Source: Akkermansiaceae bacterium (GTDB taxonomy: Bacteria; Verrucomicrobiota; Verrucomicrobiia; Verrucomicrobiales; Akkermansiaceae). From it: a stretch of DNA of 7,190 nucleotides. The stretch spans positions 1 through 7,190 of the forward strand of contig CAIVXP010000165.1 in NCBI GenBank assembly GCA_903909905.1, written 5' to 3'. Within the stretch, counting starts at the first letter, position 1. Each line of letters opens with the position of its first letter. Below are positions 1 to 6,794 of the stretch, one piece after another. The position numbers were made by a program, and so were the translations under genes. The notes below the pieces were generated by a model. The model was not told where the DNA came from. It saw only the letters and a program-made list of their open reading frames with translations, and ran no database searches.

Positions 1-13
1 GATCGGACCTCTT

Positions 14-487
14 TCAAAGAACAACTTTGACTCGCTTGGTGGCGGTGATCGAACCAGCGCCGGTAACAGACAACGAAACCGTAATAGTGCCATCACCCTC
101 TGGAAGAACATCAGGAATGGTGATGGTACTTGAGTATGTCCTAGTACCCGCAAGCTGCGCTAGTTCTTTGGTTGTCTGTCTGGCACCACCTTCCGATGCG
201 GGAAGAGTAACTTTGGTTGATAGCTTGCCACTGAAAGATACCGGAGCACTCAAACCTTTAGGCAAAACCGACAAACTGTAATTCAAAGTAGTTTGTTTGT
301 TTGCCAACAAGTTAAGATTTTTGTCCGTCCAACGTATGATATAACTACGACCAATCTTGACCGTGTTCACCTCCTTATTGGTGCTGATCGTTCTAAGCTG
401 GAAGCTTCCCGAAATCTTGGGAGGAGCTGCATTCGTCGGAAGGGCCAAAACGCAGAACAACAATGATGCAAGGAGTATTTGTTTCAT
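14..487 (-). CDS. Small secreted protein of unknown function (157 aa)
   Basis: I do not recognise the family. The chosen start gives a textbook signal peptide: MKQ, then a hydrophobic run ILLASLLFCVLALP, with likely cleavage after TNA (about residue 19). The mature part of about 138 residues is rich in Thr, Ser, Val and Leu in alternating patterns, with no cysteine, and ends in KRVKVVL. This suggests a single beta-sandwich (Ig-like) domain that is exported. The frame stays open up to 631, but the extra 48 residues look non-protein-like and would run into the start of the divergent lipoprotein gene, so I start at the signal peptide. An AGGAA sits only about one base before the ATG, too close for a normal ribosome-binding site. 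The DNA is AT-richer than its neighbours (22 of 60 G+C at 301-360 against 40 of 60 at 1201-1260), which may mean recent acquisition. The coding status is quite likely; the function is unknown. Confidence 0.7.
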   Translation of the reverse strand: MKQILLASLLFCVLALPTNAAPPKISGSFQLRTISTNKEVNTVKIGRSYIIRWTDKNLNLLANKQTTLNYSLSVLPKGLSAPVSFSGKLSTKVTLPASEGGARQTTKELAQLAGTRTYSSTITIPDVLPEGDGTITVSLSVTGAGSITATKRVKVVL

Positions 488-493
488 TTCCTG

Positions 494-523
494 TATGAAG
501 CGCAATCGCGCATCTTCTGTCAA
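494..523 (-). promoter_or_regulatory. Possible sigma70-type promoter of the small secreted protein
   Basis: On the minus strand a perfect TTGACA lies at 523-518. The -10 position is weak: CTTCAT (17-bp spacer) or TTCATA (18-bp spacer). Transcription would then begin about at the ATG (485-487), giving a leaderless or nearly leaderless mRNA. The -35 box is good, the -10 box is poor, so this is only a candidate. Confidence 0.25.
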
Positions 524-629
524 CCAAACAGTGTACAAAAAACTATTTTTTCGCCACCACCCCTCCAGCCTTCGAGGTTGCAAAGGCGCGGGATTGCCGA
601 TATCCACAACTCCCACCCATTGGGCCGCC

Positions 630-1268
630 ATGAAAATCCATCGCTCACTCTTTCGCTCTGTAGCTGTCTTAGTCGCCCTGTTTTTGGCAAGTTGCGCGAA
701 TCAAAAAACTGTGGGCCCAGCCACCAGCGGCAAACCGGTGAACCCCCACCCGCCCGGCACCTACGAGCATTTCAAGGCCGAGCCCTCCTACCCGAAAACC
801 CACAATGTTTGGAAAAATGACGAGCTGCTCGGGCAAACCCACAACGGCAACTCACACATCAAAATCAATCTCGCCACGCAACGCGGGATGCTGATGAACA
901 ACGGCGAGCTAGTCATGGACTACCCGATCTGCTCAGGGGTCAAAAGCCGCCCCACACCCACCGGCACTTTCTACATCCTCGAAAAGATCGTCGACAAAAG
1001 CTCGAACCGCTACGGCAAGATGTACGACGCCGCAGGCAACATCATCAATGGCGATGCGGACGCCTTCAGCGACCCAATCCCCGAAGGCGGACGCTTCGAA
1101 GGCGCTCCCATGAAATACTGGATGCGCCTCACCAACGATGGCGTGGGCCACCATATCGGCCCGGTAAAACGCTACCCGGCCTCACACGCCTGCATTCGCG
1201 GACCGCGCCCGGTCATGCCGCTGGTCTACTCGAAGGTGAAGGTCGGCACCCGCGTCGATATCGAGTGA
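630..1268 (+). CDS. L,D-transpeptidase (YkuD/ErfK-type) lipoprotein, variant SHACIR active site
   Basis: This 212-residue protein probably cross-links peptidoglycan stem peptides or attaches proteins to them in the periplasm, as known for YkuD-domain L,D-transpeptidases. The N-terminus is a lipoprotein signal: basic MKIHRSLFR, a hydrophobic stretch, then the lipobox LASC with Cys22 as the lipidation site, followed by a Pro-rich linker to about residue 45. The YkuD domain covers about residues 75-211: it has IKINLATQRGML (the family's first strand), TPTGTF at 109-114, a candidate His pair at 174-175 in GVGHHIG, and the catalytic block YPASHACIRGP at 182-192 with the nucleophile Cys188 and Arg190. 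The usual motif is [S/T]HGC[IV]R, so Ala187 replaces the normally conserved Gly. The open frame begins at 357, but only the ATG at 630 gives a lipoprotein signal. No Shine-Dalgarno is visible before it. It converges on the cytochrome b562-like gene with 10 bases between stops. The family call is strong; the exact substrate is unknown. Confidence 0.9.
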   Translation: MKIHRSLFRSVAVLVALFLASCANQKTVGPATSGKPVNPHPPGTYEHFKAEPSYPKTHNVWKNDELLGQTHNGNSHIKINLATQRGMLMNNGELVMDYPICSGVKSRPTPTGTFYILEKIVDKSSNRYGKMYDAAGNIINGDADAFSDPIPEGGRFEGAPMKYWMRLTNDGVGHHIGPVKRYPASHACIRGPRPVMPLVYSKVKVGTRVDIE

Positions 1269-1281
1269 GCCGTGCGGCTCA
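1266..1281. terminator. 16-bp perfect inverted repeat between convergent genes, possible bidirectional terminator
   Basis: TGAGCC (1266-1271), a GTGC loop and GGCTCA (1276-1281) form a perfect 6-bp stem. The stop codon of the lipoprotein gene (1266-1268) and that of the cytochrome gene (1279-1281, minus strand) are the two outer ends of the palindrome. No T-run follows on either strand, so it is not a canonical intrinsic terminator. It may still serve as an mRNA 3'-end hairpin for both transcripts. Confidence 0.4.
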
Positions 1282-1692
1282 ATCCTCGATAAACTTCTGG
1301 TGCCCCGTCTTCTTGACGGCCTTGAGGTTCTCAATCAGGCCCATGACTTGGTCGACTTTTCCAGCGAGAAAAGCCTGCTCGATTTCACAAAAAATTACAT
1401 AACACTGGCCCATCAGTTTGCGGTATTCCGCTGCCGCCGCAGCCTTGGCTGGACCATCCGGCATCTTCTTGAGCATCTCGGGTAACTCAGCGAGCCCCAA
1501 GGCCAATGCCTGCTGCGCCACCCGCGCCGCAGCAGCGCCCTTTTCCGGATCGGTCTCCTTTTTCAAGGCCTTGTAGGCATCGTCCAGTTCGCTCATCTGA
1601 CGCGCGAGCGGCGATTCCGGCTCATCATCCTCGGCAACCAGCGGAAGAGACACCCCCATCAAACAAGCAAACAGCATCCATTGAATTTTCAT
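1279..1692 (-). CDS. Periplasmic cytochrome b562-like protein (137 aa)
   Basis: Cytochrome b562 is a soluble periplasmic four-helix bundle holding one non-covalent haem b between a Met near the N-terminus and a His near the C-terminus. Here a signal peptide (MKIQWMLFACLMGVSLPLVA, cleavage about residue 20) precedes an Ala-, Glu- and Lys-rich, all-helical sequence. RQMSELDDAYKALKK (31-45) lines up by eye with the first helix of E. coli b562 and supplies Met33. LKAVKKTGHQKF (123-134) lines up with the last helix and supplies His131. The two ligands are 98 residues apart, close to the 95 in E. coli mature b562 (Met7, His102). Cys97 and Cys102 do not form a CXXCH, so this is not a c-type cytochrome. 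It is the last gene of the minus-strand block, 62 bp after the PQQ dehydrogenase. It may accept electrons from that enzyme. No Shine-Dalgarno is seen. The family assignment rests on my memory of the E. coli sequence. Confidence 0.75.
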   Translation of the reverse strand: MKIQWMLFACLMGVSLPLVAEDDEPESPLARQMSELDDAYKALKKETDPEKGAAAARVAQQALALGLAELPEMLKKMPDGPAKAAAAAEYRKLMGQCYVIFCEIEQAFLAGKVDQVMGLIENLKAVKKTGHQKFIED

Positions 1693-1754
1693 GCACGGAA
1701 ACCAAACACCCGACGCACCCGGCTGTCATGAAAAATTTGCACAAGTCAACGCCA

Positions 1755-3161
1755 TCACTCACCTTCAGGCAATAAACGCACGATGCGGTCGGGTTGATTC
1801 AACACCACATAGACCAAGCCGTCGGGCCCCGCCGCCACATCTCTCACTCGCCCGATGTTTTTGAGGATGACCTCCTGCTCGACGACCTTGCGATTGGCAA
1901 CGCGGATCCTACGCACCTCCTGCTGCGCCAAGGCTCCAGCCAGCAGGTCATTCTTCCATTTGGGAAATTTATCGCCTGCATAAAAATCCAATCCGCACAC
2001 CGCAATCGACGGCACCCAATAAGTGAGAGGTCGCTCGATGCCTTCTTTCTCGGTTTCCGCGACCATCGGAGTGCCATTGTAATTCATTCCATACGTGACC
2101 ACCGGCCAACCATAGTTTCGACCGGGCAAAATCAAATTCAACTCATCACCGCCGCGTGGTCCATGTTCGGTATCGTAAAGCGAACCATCGCGCGGATCCA
2201 TCGTGAGCCCCTGGGGATTGCGATGACCGTACGACCAAATGCCGCCGATCGCATCCTTGTTGCCGACAAACGGATTGTCCTTCGGCACGCGTCCGTCGTC
2301 ATGCAAACGGAAAATCTTACCGTTCGGCCGCGACAAATCCTGTGCCTCCATCATCCCGCCACGCTCGCCAATCGCAAAGAAGATGTAGCCGCCCGCAAAC
2401 ACAAAGCGGGTGCCGAAATGCACACCGCCACCCGAACGGAATTTTTTATCCGGCCGGTAAATCCATTCTTGGTCGGTCCAGCGGTGACCCTTGATTCTCC
2501 CGCGCACAACGGCCGTAGTGCAGCGAACCCCACCATCGCCACTCGTGCCATCGGAAAACCCAAGATAGACCCATCCGTTTTTGGAAAAATCCGGATGCAA
2601 AGCCACCTCAAGCAATCCGCCCTGACCGTGCTCGATGACCTCGGGCAAACCCTCGATCGCCACGGGATCCAACTTTCCGTCGGCCGACACAACACGCAGG
2701 CGACCGGACTTTTCGGTGACCAACTTTCGCCCATCGGGCAAAAAAGCAATCGCCCATGGATTCTTGAGTCCTTCATTCACCAGCGTCTCGATGCGATAAT
2801 CGTGTAATTTGGTTTTGACGACCTTGTCCGCAGTCGGCACGGGAAATTCCATCCCTTTCGCGAGCGACGCCTTTTCCTTCTCGCGCAAAAAAATCACCAT
2901 GCCGCGAATCTGCTCGGGCGTGAGCACACCCTCCCACGGGGTCATTCCAAGCTCGGGTTTGCCCATTGCGATCGATCGCGTGATGTCCTCATCGGATCCA
3001 CCATGTTTCCACTCACCGTCGACCAACGAGCCACCCTGCCCGCCCTCAAACGAAGCGCCATGACATGCGGCACAATGCATTCGGTACAATTCCTCGGTCT
3101 TGACCTTGTTTGCCAACGCAACAGCGCAGGCAAAAAATGAAATTACCATGATCTTCCGCAT
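1755..3161 (-). CDS. PQQ-dependent soluble sugar (aldose) dehydrogenase with N-terminal cytochrome c domain
   Basis: This 468-residue periplasmic enzyme should oxidise an aldose sugar to its lactone with pyrroloquinoline quinone (PQQ). A signal peptide occupies about residues 1-18. A short cytochrome c domain follows (about 20-100): haem site CAACH at 30-34, and Met73 in GMTPW as the probable axial ligand. The dehydrogenase six-bladed propeller spans about 122-466, with family signatures GLKNPWAIAFLPDG (131-144), GQGGLLEVALHPDF (179-192), HFGTRFVF (248-255), GERGG (265-269), YGHRNPQGL (311-319), EHGPRGGDELN (332-342) and NYGWP (349-353). By analogy with Acinetobacter soluble glucose dehydrogenase and E. 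coli YliI, His248 is the likely catalytic base; Arg314 is in the conserved PQQ/substrate region. The length fits a cytochrome c domain of about 100 residues plus a YliI-sized enzyme. The fused haem c would be the first electron acceptor. It lies 60 bp after the TonB receptor and 62 bp before the cytochrome b562-like gene, all on one strand. A start at Met5 is possible. The specific sugar cannot be read from the sequence. Confidence 0.92.
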   Translation of the reverse strand: MRKIMVISFFACAVALANKVKTEELYRMHCAACHGASFEGGQGGSLVDGEWKHGGSDEDITRSIAMGKPELGMTPWEGVLTPEQIRGMVIFLREKEKASLAKGMEFPVPTADKVVKTKLHDYRIETLVNEGLKNPWAIAFLPDGRKLVTEKSGRLRVVSADGKLDPVAIEGLPEVIEHGQGGLLEVALHPDFSKNGWVYLGFSDGTSGDGGVRCTTAVVRGRIKGHRWTDQEWIYRPDKKFRSGGGVHFGTRFVFAGGYIFFAIGERGGMMEAQDLSRPNGKIFRLHDDGRVPKDNPFVGNKDAIGGIWSYGHRNPQGLTMDPRDGSLYDTEHGPRGGDELNLILPGRNYGWPVVTYGMNYNGTPMVAETEKEGIERPLTYWVPSIAVCGLDFYAGDKFPKWKNDLLAGALAQQEVRRIRVANRKVVEQEVILKNIGRVRDVAAGPDGLVYVVLNQPDRIVRLLPEGE

Positions 3162-3197
3162 GGTGAGAACTACCCATCTTTACCCGCGAATGGCAAT

Positions 3198-3211
3198 CCG
3201 CGAATGCGCGG
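3198..3211 (-). other. Small GC hairpin and direct repeat in the receptor-dehydrogenase gap
   Basis: In the 60-bp gap between the receptor and the dehydrogenase, CCGCG (3198-3202) and CGCGG (3207-3211) form a 5-bp perfect stem with an AATG loop. The 9-mer CCGCGAATG also occurs at 3184-3192 and 3198-3206, 14 bp apart. No T-run follows on the minus strand, so read-through is likely. It could be an intercistronic stability hairpin, or chance. Confidence 0.25.
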
Positions 3212-3221
3212 CTCCGATATT

Positions 3222-5231
3222 TCAAAAGCCCCACTCGAGCGAGGCCCACAGCGAACGCGGTGCTGCCAGCGTGCGAAGGCCATTGCTGCTCGAGCCGGTC
3301 ACGATCTCCTCATTGAAAAGGTTTTCAATGCGTACCTGTAAGGTGGCGTTTCCGATCTTTCGCATCACACCAACCCTCACCGAAGTATAATCGGGAATCA
3401 CCCGTGTCGCCAACGCATCGTCAAACTGCGAGGCCCCGTATTCCACTCCGCCAAACAAACTCACGCCCTCAAACGCACACCACTCGGCATCGGCGATGAC
3501 CCGCAGATCGGGAGCTTGAGGGAATGGCTTTCCCTCAAGCAAAAGCTGCTCGGGCGATGAGGTAAATTCCGTTTCCGACCAAAGCCCGCGCACTGCCAGC
3601 GTGACCGATTCATGCGGCAACCACTCGGCTGATGCCTCAATTCCCGCCACCCGGGCATCATCCACATTATCGCGAATGGACTCGGTACCGGTCAGCGGCA
3701 CATTGGCGATCGCATCAGAAATCCAATGGTGAAACAGCGCGGCTCTTAATTTCCATGCGTCGTTTGCCTTCCAATCAAGCCCGGCCTCGGCATTCAAAAA
3801 ACGCTCAGAATCCAACTCCGGATTGGCATCGACAATGTCATCGCGCACACGAAACGGTCGATAAAGTTCATTCAAGGTTGGCAGACGAAATCCCGACCCC
3901 AAGGCCACACGCGATTCGACATCGCGCGGCATTTCATGAATCCACTCAAGCGATGCGGACGGCTCAACTCCATCTCGATCCTCATAACGCTCCTCACGCA
4001 GTAAAGCACCACTCGCAAGCGATGTCTCTATCCGCCGACCTTCGTCGATCGTCCACTGATCCGCCCGCGCATTGATGTAAAAACGATCGCTTTCACTCAT
4101 CTGCCAAGCACTGCCAACAAACACCCCGGCAAACGTTTGCTCACCACCCGCCTCGCGGCGCCGAAAAGTGCCAACATCCTCATTTGTCTCGCCCGACAGC
4201 CACCTGAAGTCCACACCCGACTGAAAACTCCAAGCCTCCTCATCGCCCCAAGCCACACTCCATGCCGCGCCCGTGCCGAGACCCGGCACGTCGAATTGAT
4301 TGAGCGCAACGCTTTCAGACGACCTATCATCCGTCACCGATGTGAAAACCGATTCAAATTCTCGCCGCTGATGCCATGCCACGGCCCGCCACGAAACAGC
4401 CGCATCCTCCGACATCAATCGAATTGAAAAATCATACGCATCCGTGGAGTTCTCCGACAACTTGGTGCCGTTGTTACGATGTTCATAGTAATTTGAAAAC
4501 TTCGGCTCAAGCAACACGCCTGGCGCGATGAGCAATGCAAATTTGATTTCCTCGCCAAAAAATTCCGTCTCAAGCCTGCGATCAACCGCGCCGCGCTGCG
4601 TTTCATCGAGCGCGTAAAATCCATCGGTGTGAAAAGCAAAGGCCGCAAACGAAACCGCGAGCGTGCGATCCTCATTGCTCATCGCATGCGCCGTCGATGT
4701 ACCAATGCCACCCTGACTTCCACCCGCGAGCCTGAACGAATGCCGCTCGTCAAAAGGAGACGCACCATTCAACTGGATCACTCCCGCCGGCGCCTGATTT
4801 CCCCAAAGCAGTGCCTGTGCCGATGGGACGATAAGGGCGGAATCAAGCGTCAGCGCGTCATACCTCGCCCAATTCACCCATCCGCCAAATGGATCGTTTT
4901 GCGGAATTCCATCCAACAACACCAGCGACCTCGAAGCAGCCGTCGCACCGGTGTTGCGCAAACTCACACCGGCGGAAGTCGGATTTCCAAAAATCGCCGA
5001 CTGTCGCCGATAAAGCGAAAATGCAGGCTCCGTGACCAACATTTCGTCGATGCTGCGCGGAGACGCTTTGAGGATTTCGTCACGCGACCAATCGGCCATC
5101 ACACCCGGACCCATCCGCCGATTGGCAAGGACCACCGAAGCAGGCAACAAATCCACATCACTCGCAAGGGCAGATGCTTCAAGCAACAGCCAAAGAGCCA
5201 AACGGCAAGCGCGTTGATGCTCAGCAAACAT
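3222..5231 (-). CDS. TonB-dependent outer-membrane receptor (669 aa)
   Basis: TonB-dependent receptors take up a scarce ligand across the outer membrane, powered by TonB-ExbB-ExbD. The chosen start gives a signal peptide: [10 protein letters not shown], a hydrophobic LALWLLLEASALA, cleavage about residue 23. LPASVVLANR just after it (29-38) may be the TonB box. The plug domain follows (about 40-158) with the well-kept NPTSAGVSLRNTG (83-95), SLVLLDGIPQNDPFGGW (102-118) and GNQAPAGVIQLNG (144-156). The remaining 500 or so residues alternate as beta-strands and end in SLEWGF, a typical outer-membrane C-terminal Phe. No N-terminal carboxypeptidase-like or signalling domain is present. The frame is open to 5369, but those extra residues give no signal peptide. 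The ATG at 5229-5231 overlaps the end of the upstream gene by 11 bp, suggesting translational coupling; no Shine-Dalgarno is visible. The ligand is unknown. The downstream PQQ enzyme makes PQQ, as for E. coli YncD (PqqU), or a sugar a reasonable guess; iron chelates or cobalamin remain possible. Confidence 0.9.
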   Translation of the reverse strand: MFAEHQRACRLALWLLLEASALASDVDLLPASVVLANRRMGPGVMADWSRDEILKASPRSIDEMLVTEPAFSLYRRQSAIFGNPTSAGVSLRNTGATAASRSLVLLDGIPQNDPFGGWVNWARYDALTLDSALIVPSAQALLWGNQAPAGVIQLNGASPFDERHSFRLAGGSQGGIGTSTAHAMSNEDRTLAVSFAAFAFHTDGFYALDETQRGAVDRRLETEFFGEEIKFALLIAPGVLLEPKFSNYYEHRNNGTKLSENSTDAYDFSIRLMSEDAAVSWRAVAWHQRREFESVFTSVTDDRSSESVALNQFDVPGLGTGAAWSVAWGDEEAWSFQSGVDFRWLSGETNEDVGTFRRREAGGEQTFAGVFVGSAWQMSESDRFYINARADQWTIDEGRRIETSLASGALLREERYEDRDGVEPSASLEWIHEMPRDVESRVALGSGFRLPTLNELYRPFRVRDDIVDANPELDSERFLNAEAGLDWKANDAWKLRAALFHHWISDAIANVPLTGTESIRDNVDDARVAGIEASAEWLPHESVTLAVRGLWSETEFTSSPEQLLLEGKPFPQAPDLRVIADAEWCAFEGVSLFGGVEYGASQFDDALATRVIPDYTSVRVGVMRKIGNATLQVRIENLFNEEIVTGSSSNGLRTLAAPRSLWASLEWGF

Positions 5232-5664
5232 TGCCGAGCTTTTCGACAGCGTCAGGCACACTCGGACGGAGCACCTTTTCACCTTTCGGCAAAAACGGCG
5301 CGACCAAGGATTCGATGAAATCAAAGTCGCCGGAAAAATCCTCGCGACGATCGGATTCCTGTTTTCCAAAAACCTGCTCCTCGATTAGCAGAAAAACCAT
5401 GTCGCCCACATCCTGACAGCGCCGCACTCCCCATTCTTCCATCAGCGTCGAGGCCATTGGCCCAAACTGCTCGAGCGCACAATCGCGAAACCCTTCGAGC
5501 AACTCCTGGCCGCTTACATGCCGGGCCTGACCTCCATTGCCACCGGACACCCGCTGCAGCGTGAAGTCCAGGGCCTCCTTGACGAAAAAGTACGCCTGCG
5601 GGTCGAAACGTCTGTCGCGACCTAGAATGCGCTGTACCGATTGTTCGAACTGCATCGCCTGCAT
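5221..5664 (-). CDS. Minf_1886-family conserved protein (147 aa)
   Basis: I recognise this as the Minf_1886 family, small cytosolic proteins of unknown function that I know mainly from Verrucomicrobia. Visible family features are [13 protein letters not shown] (about residues 24-36), [11 protein letters not shown] (48-58), [34 protein letters not shown] (63-96) and the end of the conserved part, [18 protein letters not shown] (109-126). There is no signal peptide or membrane segment. The sequence is acidic and probably mostly helical. The frame is open to 5901, but that extension overlaps the divergent hydrolase gene and is unlike the family. Start choice lies between Met at 5664 (used here) and Met at 5655. 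It is the first gene of the minus-strand block and overlaps the receptor start by 11 bp, so the two are probably co-transcribed and perhaps translationally coupled. No function should be assigned from this context alone. Confidence 0.88.
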   Translation of the reverse strand: MQAMQFEQSVQRILGRDRRFDPQAYFFVKEALDFTLQRVSGGNGGQARHVSGQELLEGFRDCALEQFGPMASTLMEEWGVRRCQDVGDMVFLLIEEQVFGKQESDRREDFSGDFDFIESLVAPFLPKGEKVLRPSVPDAVEKLGNVC

Positions 5665-5670
5665 GCGCAA

Positions 5671-5699
5671 AATATGAGCATCGGAACGGCCGCTGTCAA
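5671..5699 (-). promoter_or_regulatory. Candidate sigma70-type promoter of the receptor/dehydrogenase block
   Basis: On the minus strand TTGACA (5699-5694) and CATATT (5676-5671, four of six matches to TATAAT) are separated by an ideal 17 bp. Only six bases (5665-5670) lie between the -10 box and the ATG at 5664, so transcription would start at or within a base or two of the start codon. This predicts a leaderless mRNA, or a leader of about 9 bases if Met at 5655 is used. Confidence 0.45.
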
Positions 5700-5775
5700 A
5701 ACACTTGCAAATCATCGCCAAACCCCGCGCCGAAACCGGATTTCCCCCTTGTCGTCCGAGCCCGCAGCGGCGAGT

Positions 5776-6669
5776 ATGATGACCCCAATGGCCGCCCCGC
5801 AAAACACCATCGCACTGGTCTACGACTACGACCAAACGCTCAGCCCGCGCTACATGCAGGATGATGTGCTGTTTCCGGAATTCGGCATCGATCCGATCCA
5901 ATTCTGGAAACGCTGCAACTCACTTGTTCAGGAGCAAAAATGGGACGGCGAACTCGCCTACATGAAATGCCTGCTCGATTACCTCGGAATGGATCAGGTC
6001 ACCAACAAGCGGCTCAACGATCTCGGCCGCGGCCTGCAGTTTTTTCCCGGCCTTCCCGAAGTCTTTGAAGCGCTGCCGAAAAACTCCCTCGGCACGGATC
6101 ACGAAGCCGCGGGCATCAAGATCGAACACTACATCATTTCATCCGGCCTCAAGGCGCTGCTCGACGGCTCACGGTTGCAACCGTTCGTGCGCGCGATGTT
6201 CGGCTGCGAGTTCGGCGAGGACGCCGATGGGCGCATCAGTTTTCCGAAACGCGTGATCTCTCACACAACCAAAACACAGTACCTGTTTCGCATCAACAAG
6301 GGCATGCTGCGCAACGATCAGGATGTGAATGACCACATGCCGCACGAGCAACGGCCGATCCCGTTTGAAAACATGATCTATGTCGGCGACGGACCCACCG
6401 ATGTTCCCTGTTTCACCGTCATGAACCGCAATGGCGGCCACGGCATCGCTGTTTACAACCCCGAGGACCACACCGGCCGTTCATTTCGGAAGTGCTTCCA
6501 GCTTTCAACCCACGCGGGCCGTGTGAAACACATCGCCCCTGCCGACTACCGTGAAGGCTCTCACCTCTGGCTGCTGCTTTCTGAAATGATCCGCGAAATC
6601 GGCGATCGCATCCTGCGCCGACGCATCGAGGAGCGCGACAACGCAACTGTCGCCGCTCCAGGCTTCTGA
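5776..6669 (+). CDS. HAD-superfamily hydrolase (297 aa)
   Basis: Haloacid-dehalogenase superfamily members are mostly Mg2+-dependent phosphatases using an aspartyl-phosphate intermediate. All motifs are visible: motif I DYDQTLS with nucleophile Asp17 and acid/base Asp19, motif II IISSG (Ser122/Ser123), a motif III Lys (Lys166 or Lys175 in a segment ending RINKG), and motif [11 protein letters not shown] with Asp205 and Asp209. About 100 residues separate motifs I and II, a helical cap insertion ([20 protein letters not shown]) of C1 type, as in phosphoserine-phosphatase-like members. The C-terminal about 60 residues are charged and helical. The protein is probably cytosolic, with no signal peptide. 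The frame is open from 5641, but the first 45 residues lie in the promoter gap; Met at 5776, 5779 or 5788 are all plausible, with only a weak GGCGAG before the first. It is divergent from the Minf_1886/receptor block, 111 bp apart. The substrate is not deducible. Confidence 0.88.
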   Translation: MMTPMAAPQNTIALVYDYDQTLSPRYMQDDVLFPEFGIDPIQFWKRCNSLVQEQKWDGELAYMKCLLDYLGMDQVTNKRLNDLGRGLQFFPGLPEVFEALPKNSLGTDHEAAGIKIEHYIISSGLKALLDGSRLQPFVRAMFGCEFGEDADGRISFPKRVISHTTKTQYLFRINKGMLRNDQDVNDHMPHEQRPIPFENMIYVGDGPTDVPCFTVMNRNGGHGIAVYNPEDHTGRSFRKCFQLSTHAGRVKHIAPADYREGSHLWLLLSEMIREIGDRILRRRIEERDNATVAAPGF

Positions 6670-6677
6670 GGTCACAG

Positions 6678-6735
6678 GGCAGCCACAAGGCAGCCACAAG
6701 GCAGCCACAAGGCAGCCACAAGGCATGGCAGCCAC
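6678..6735 (+). repeat. Tandem repeat, four perfect 11-bp units plus a degenerate end
   Basis: GGCAGCCACAA is repeated exactly four times, at 6678-6688, 6689-6699, 6700-6710 and 6711-6721. A stub GGCA then TGGCAGCCAC (6726-6735) looks like a disrupted fifth and sixth copy. The array begins eight bases after the hydrolase stop codon. The period is close to one helical turn. Confidence 0.9.
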
Positions 6736-6794
6736 TTGAGCACCATCGCGCTTTGCGAAGTCGCCACGGGCACGAAATGCACAGTTTGCCTTGA

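Noticed and set aside
1368..1402. c-type haem site in the b562-like protein
   Set aside because: Cys97 and Cys102 are five residues apart and not followed by His, so there is no CXXCH.
1693..1754. Terminator or separate promoter before the cytochrome b562-like gene
   Set aside because: A TTGACT and a TTTTT run are present on the minus strand, but no -10 box at the right distance and no stable hairpin before the T-run; co-transcription with the dehydrogenase is simpler.
1794..2807. Long plus-strand open frame (337 codons)
   Set aside because: It lies wholly antisense to the PQQ dehydrogenase, whose motifs are unmistakable. Its translation is low in recognisable structure, and it is explained by the codon bias of the real gene.
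4629..5318. Plus-strand open frame rich in Arg, Ser and Gln
   Set aside because: It is antisense to the receptor. The composition is typical of an opposite-strand shadow, with no domain and no start signal.
5232..5369. N-terminal extension of the TonB-dependent receptor
   Set aside because: It would bury the signal peptide inside the protein and overlap the conserved end of the upstream gene.
5641..5775. N-terminal extension of the hydrolase
   Set aside because: The 45 extra residues cover the divergent promoter gap and the start of the Minf_1886 gene, and HAD motif I normally lies close to the N-terminus.
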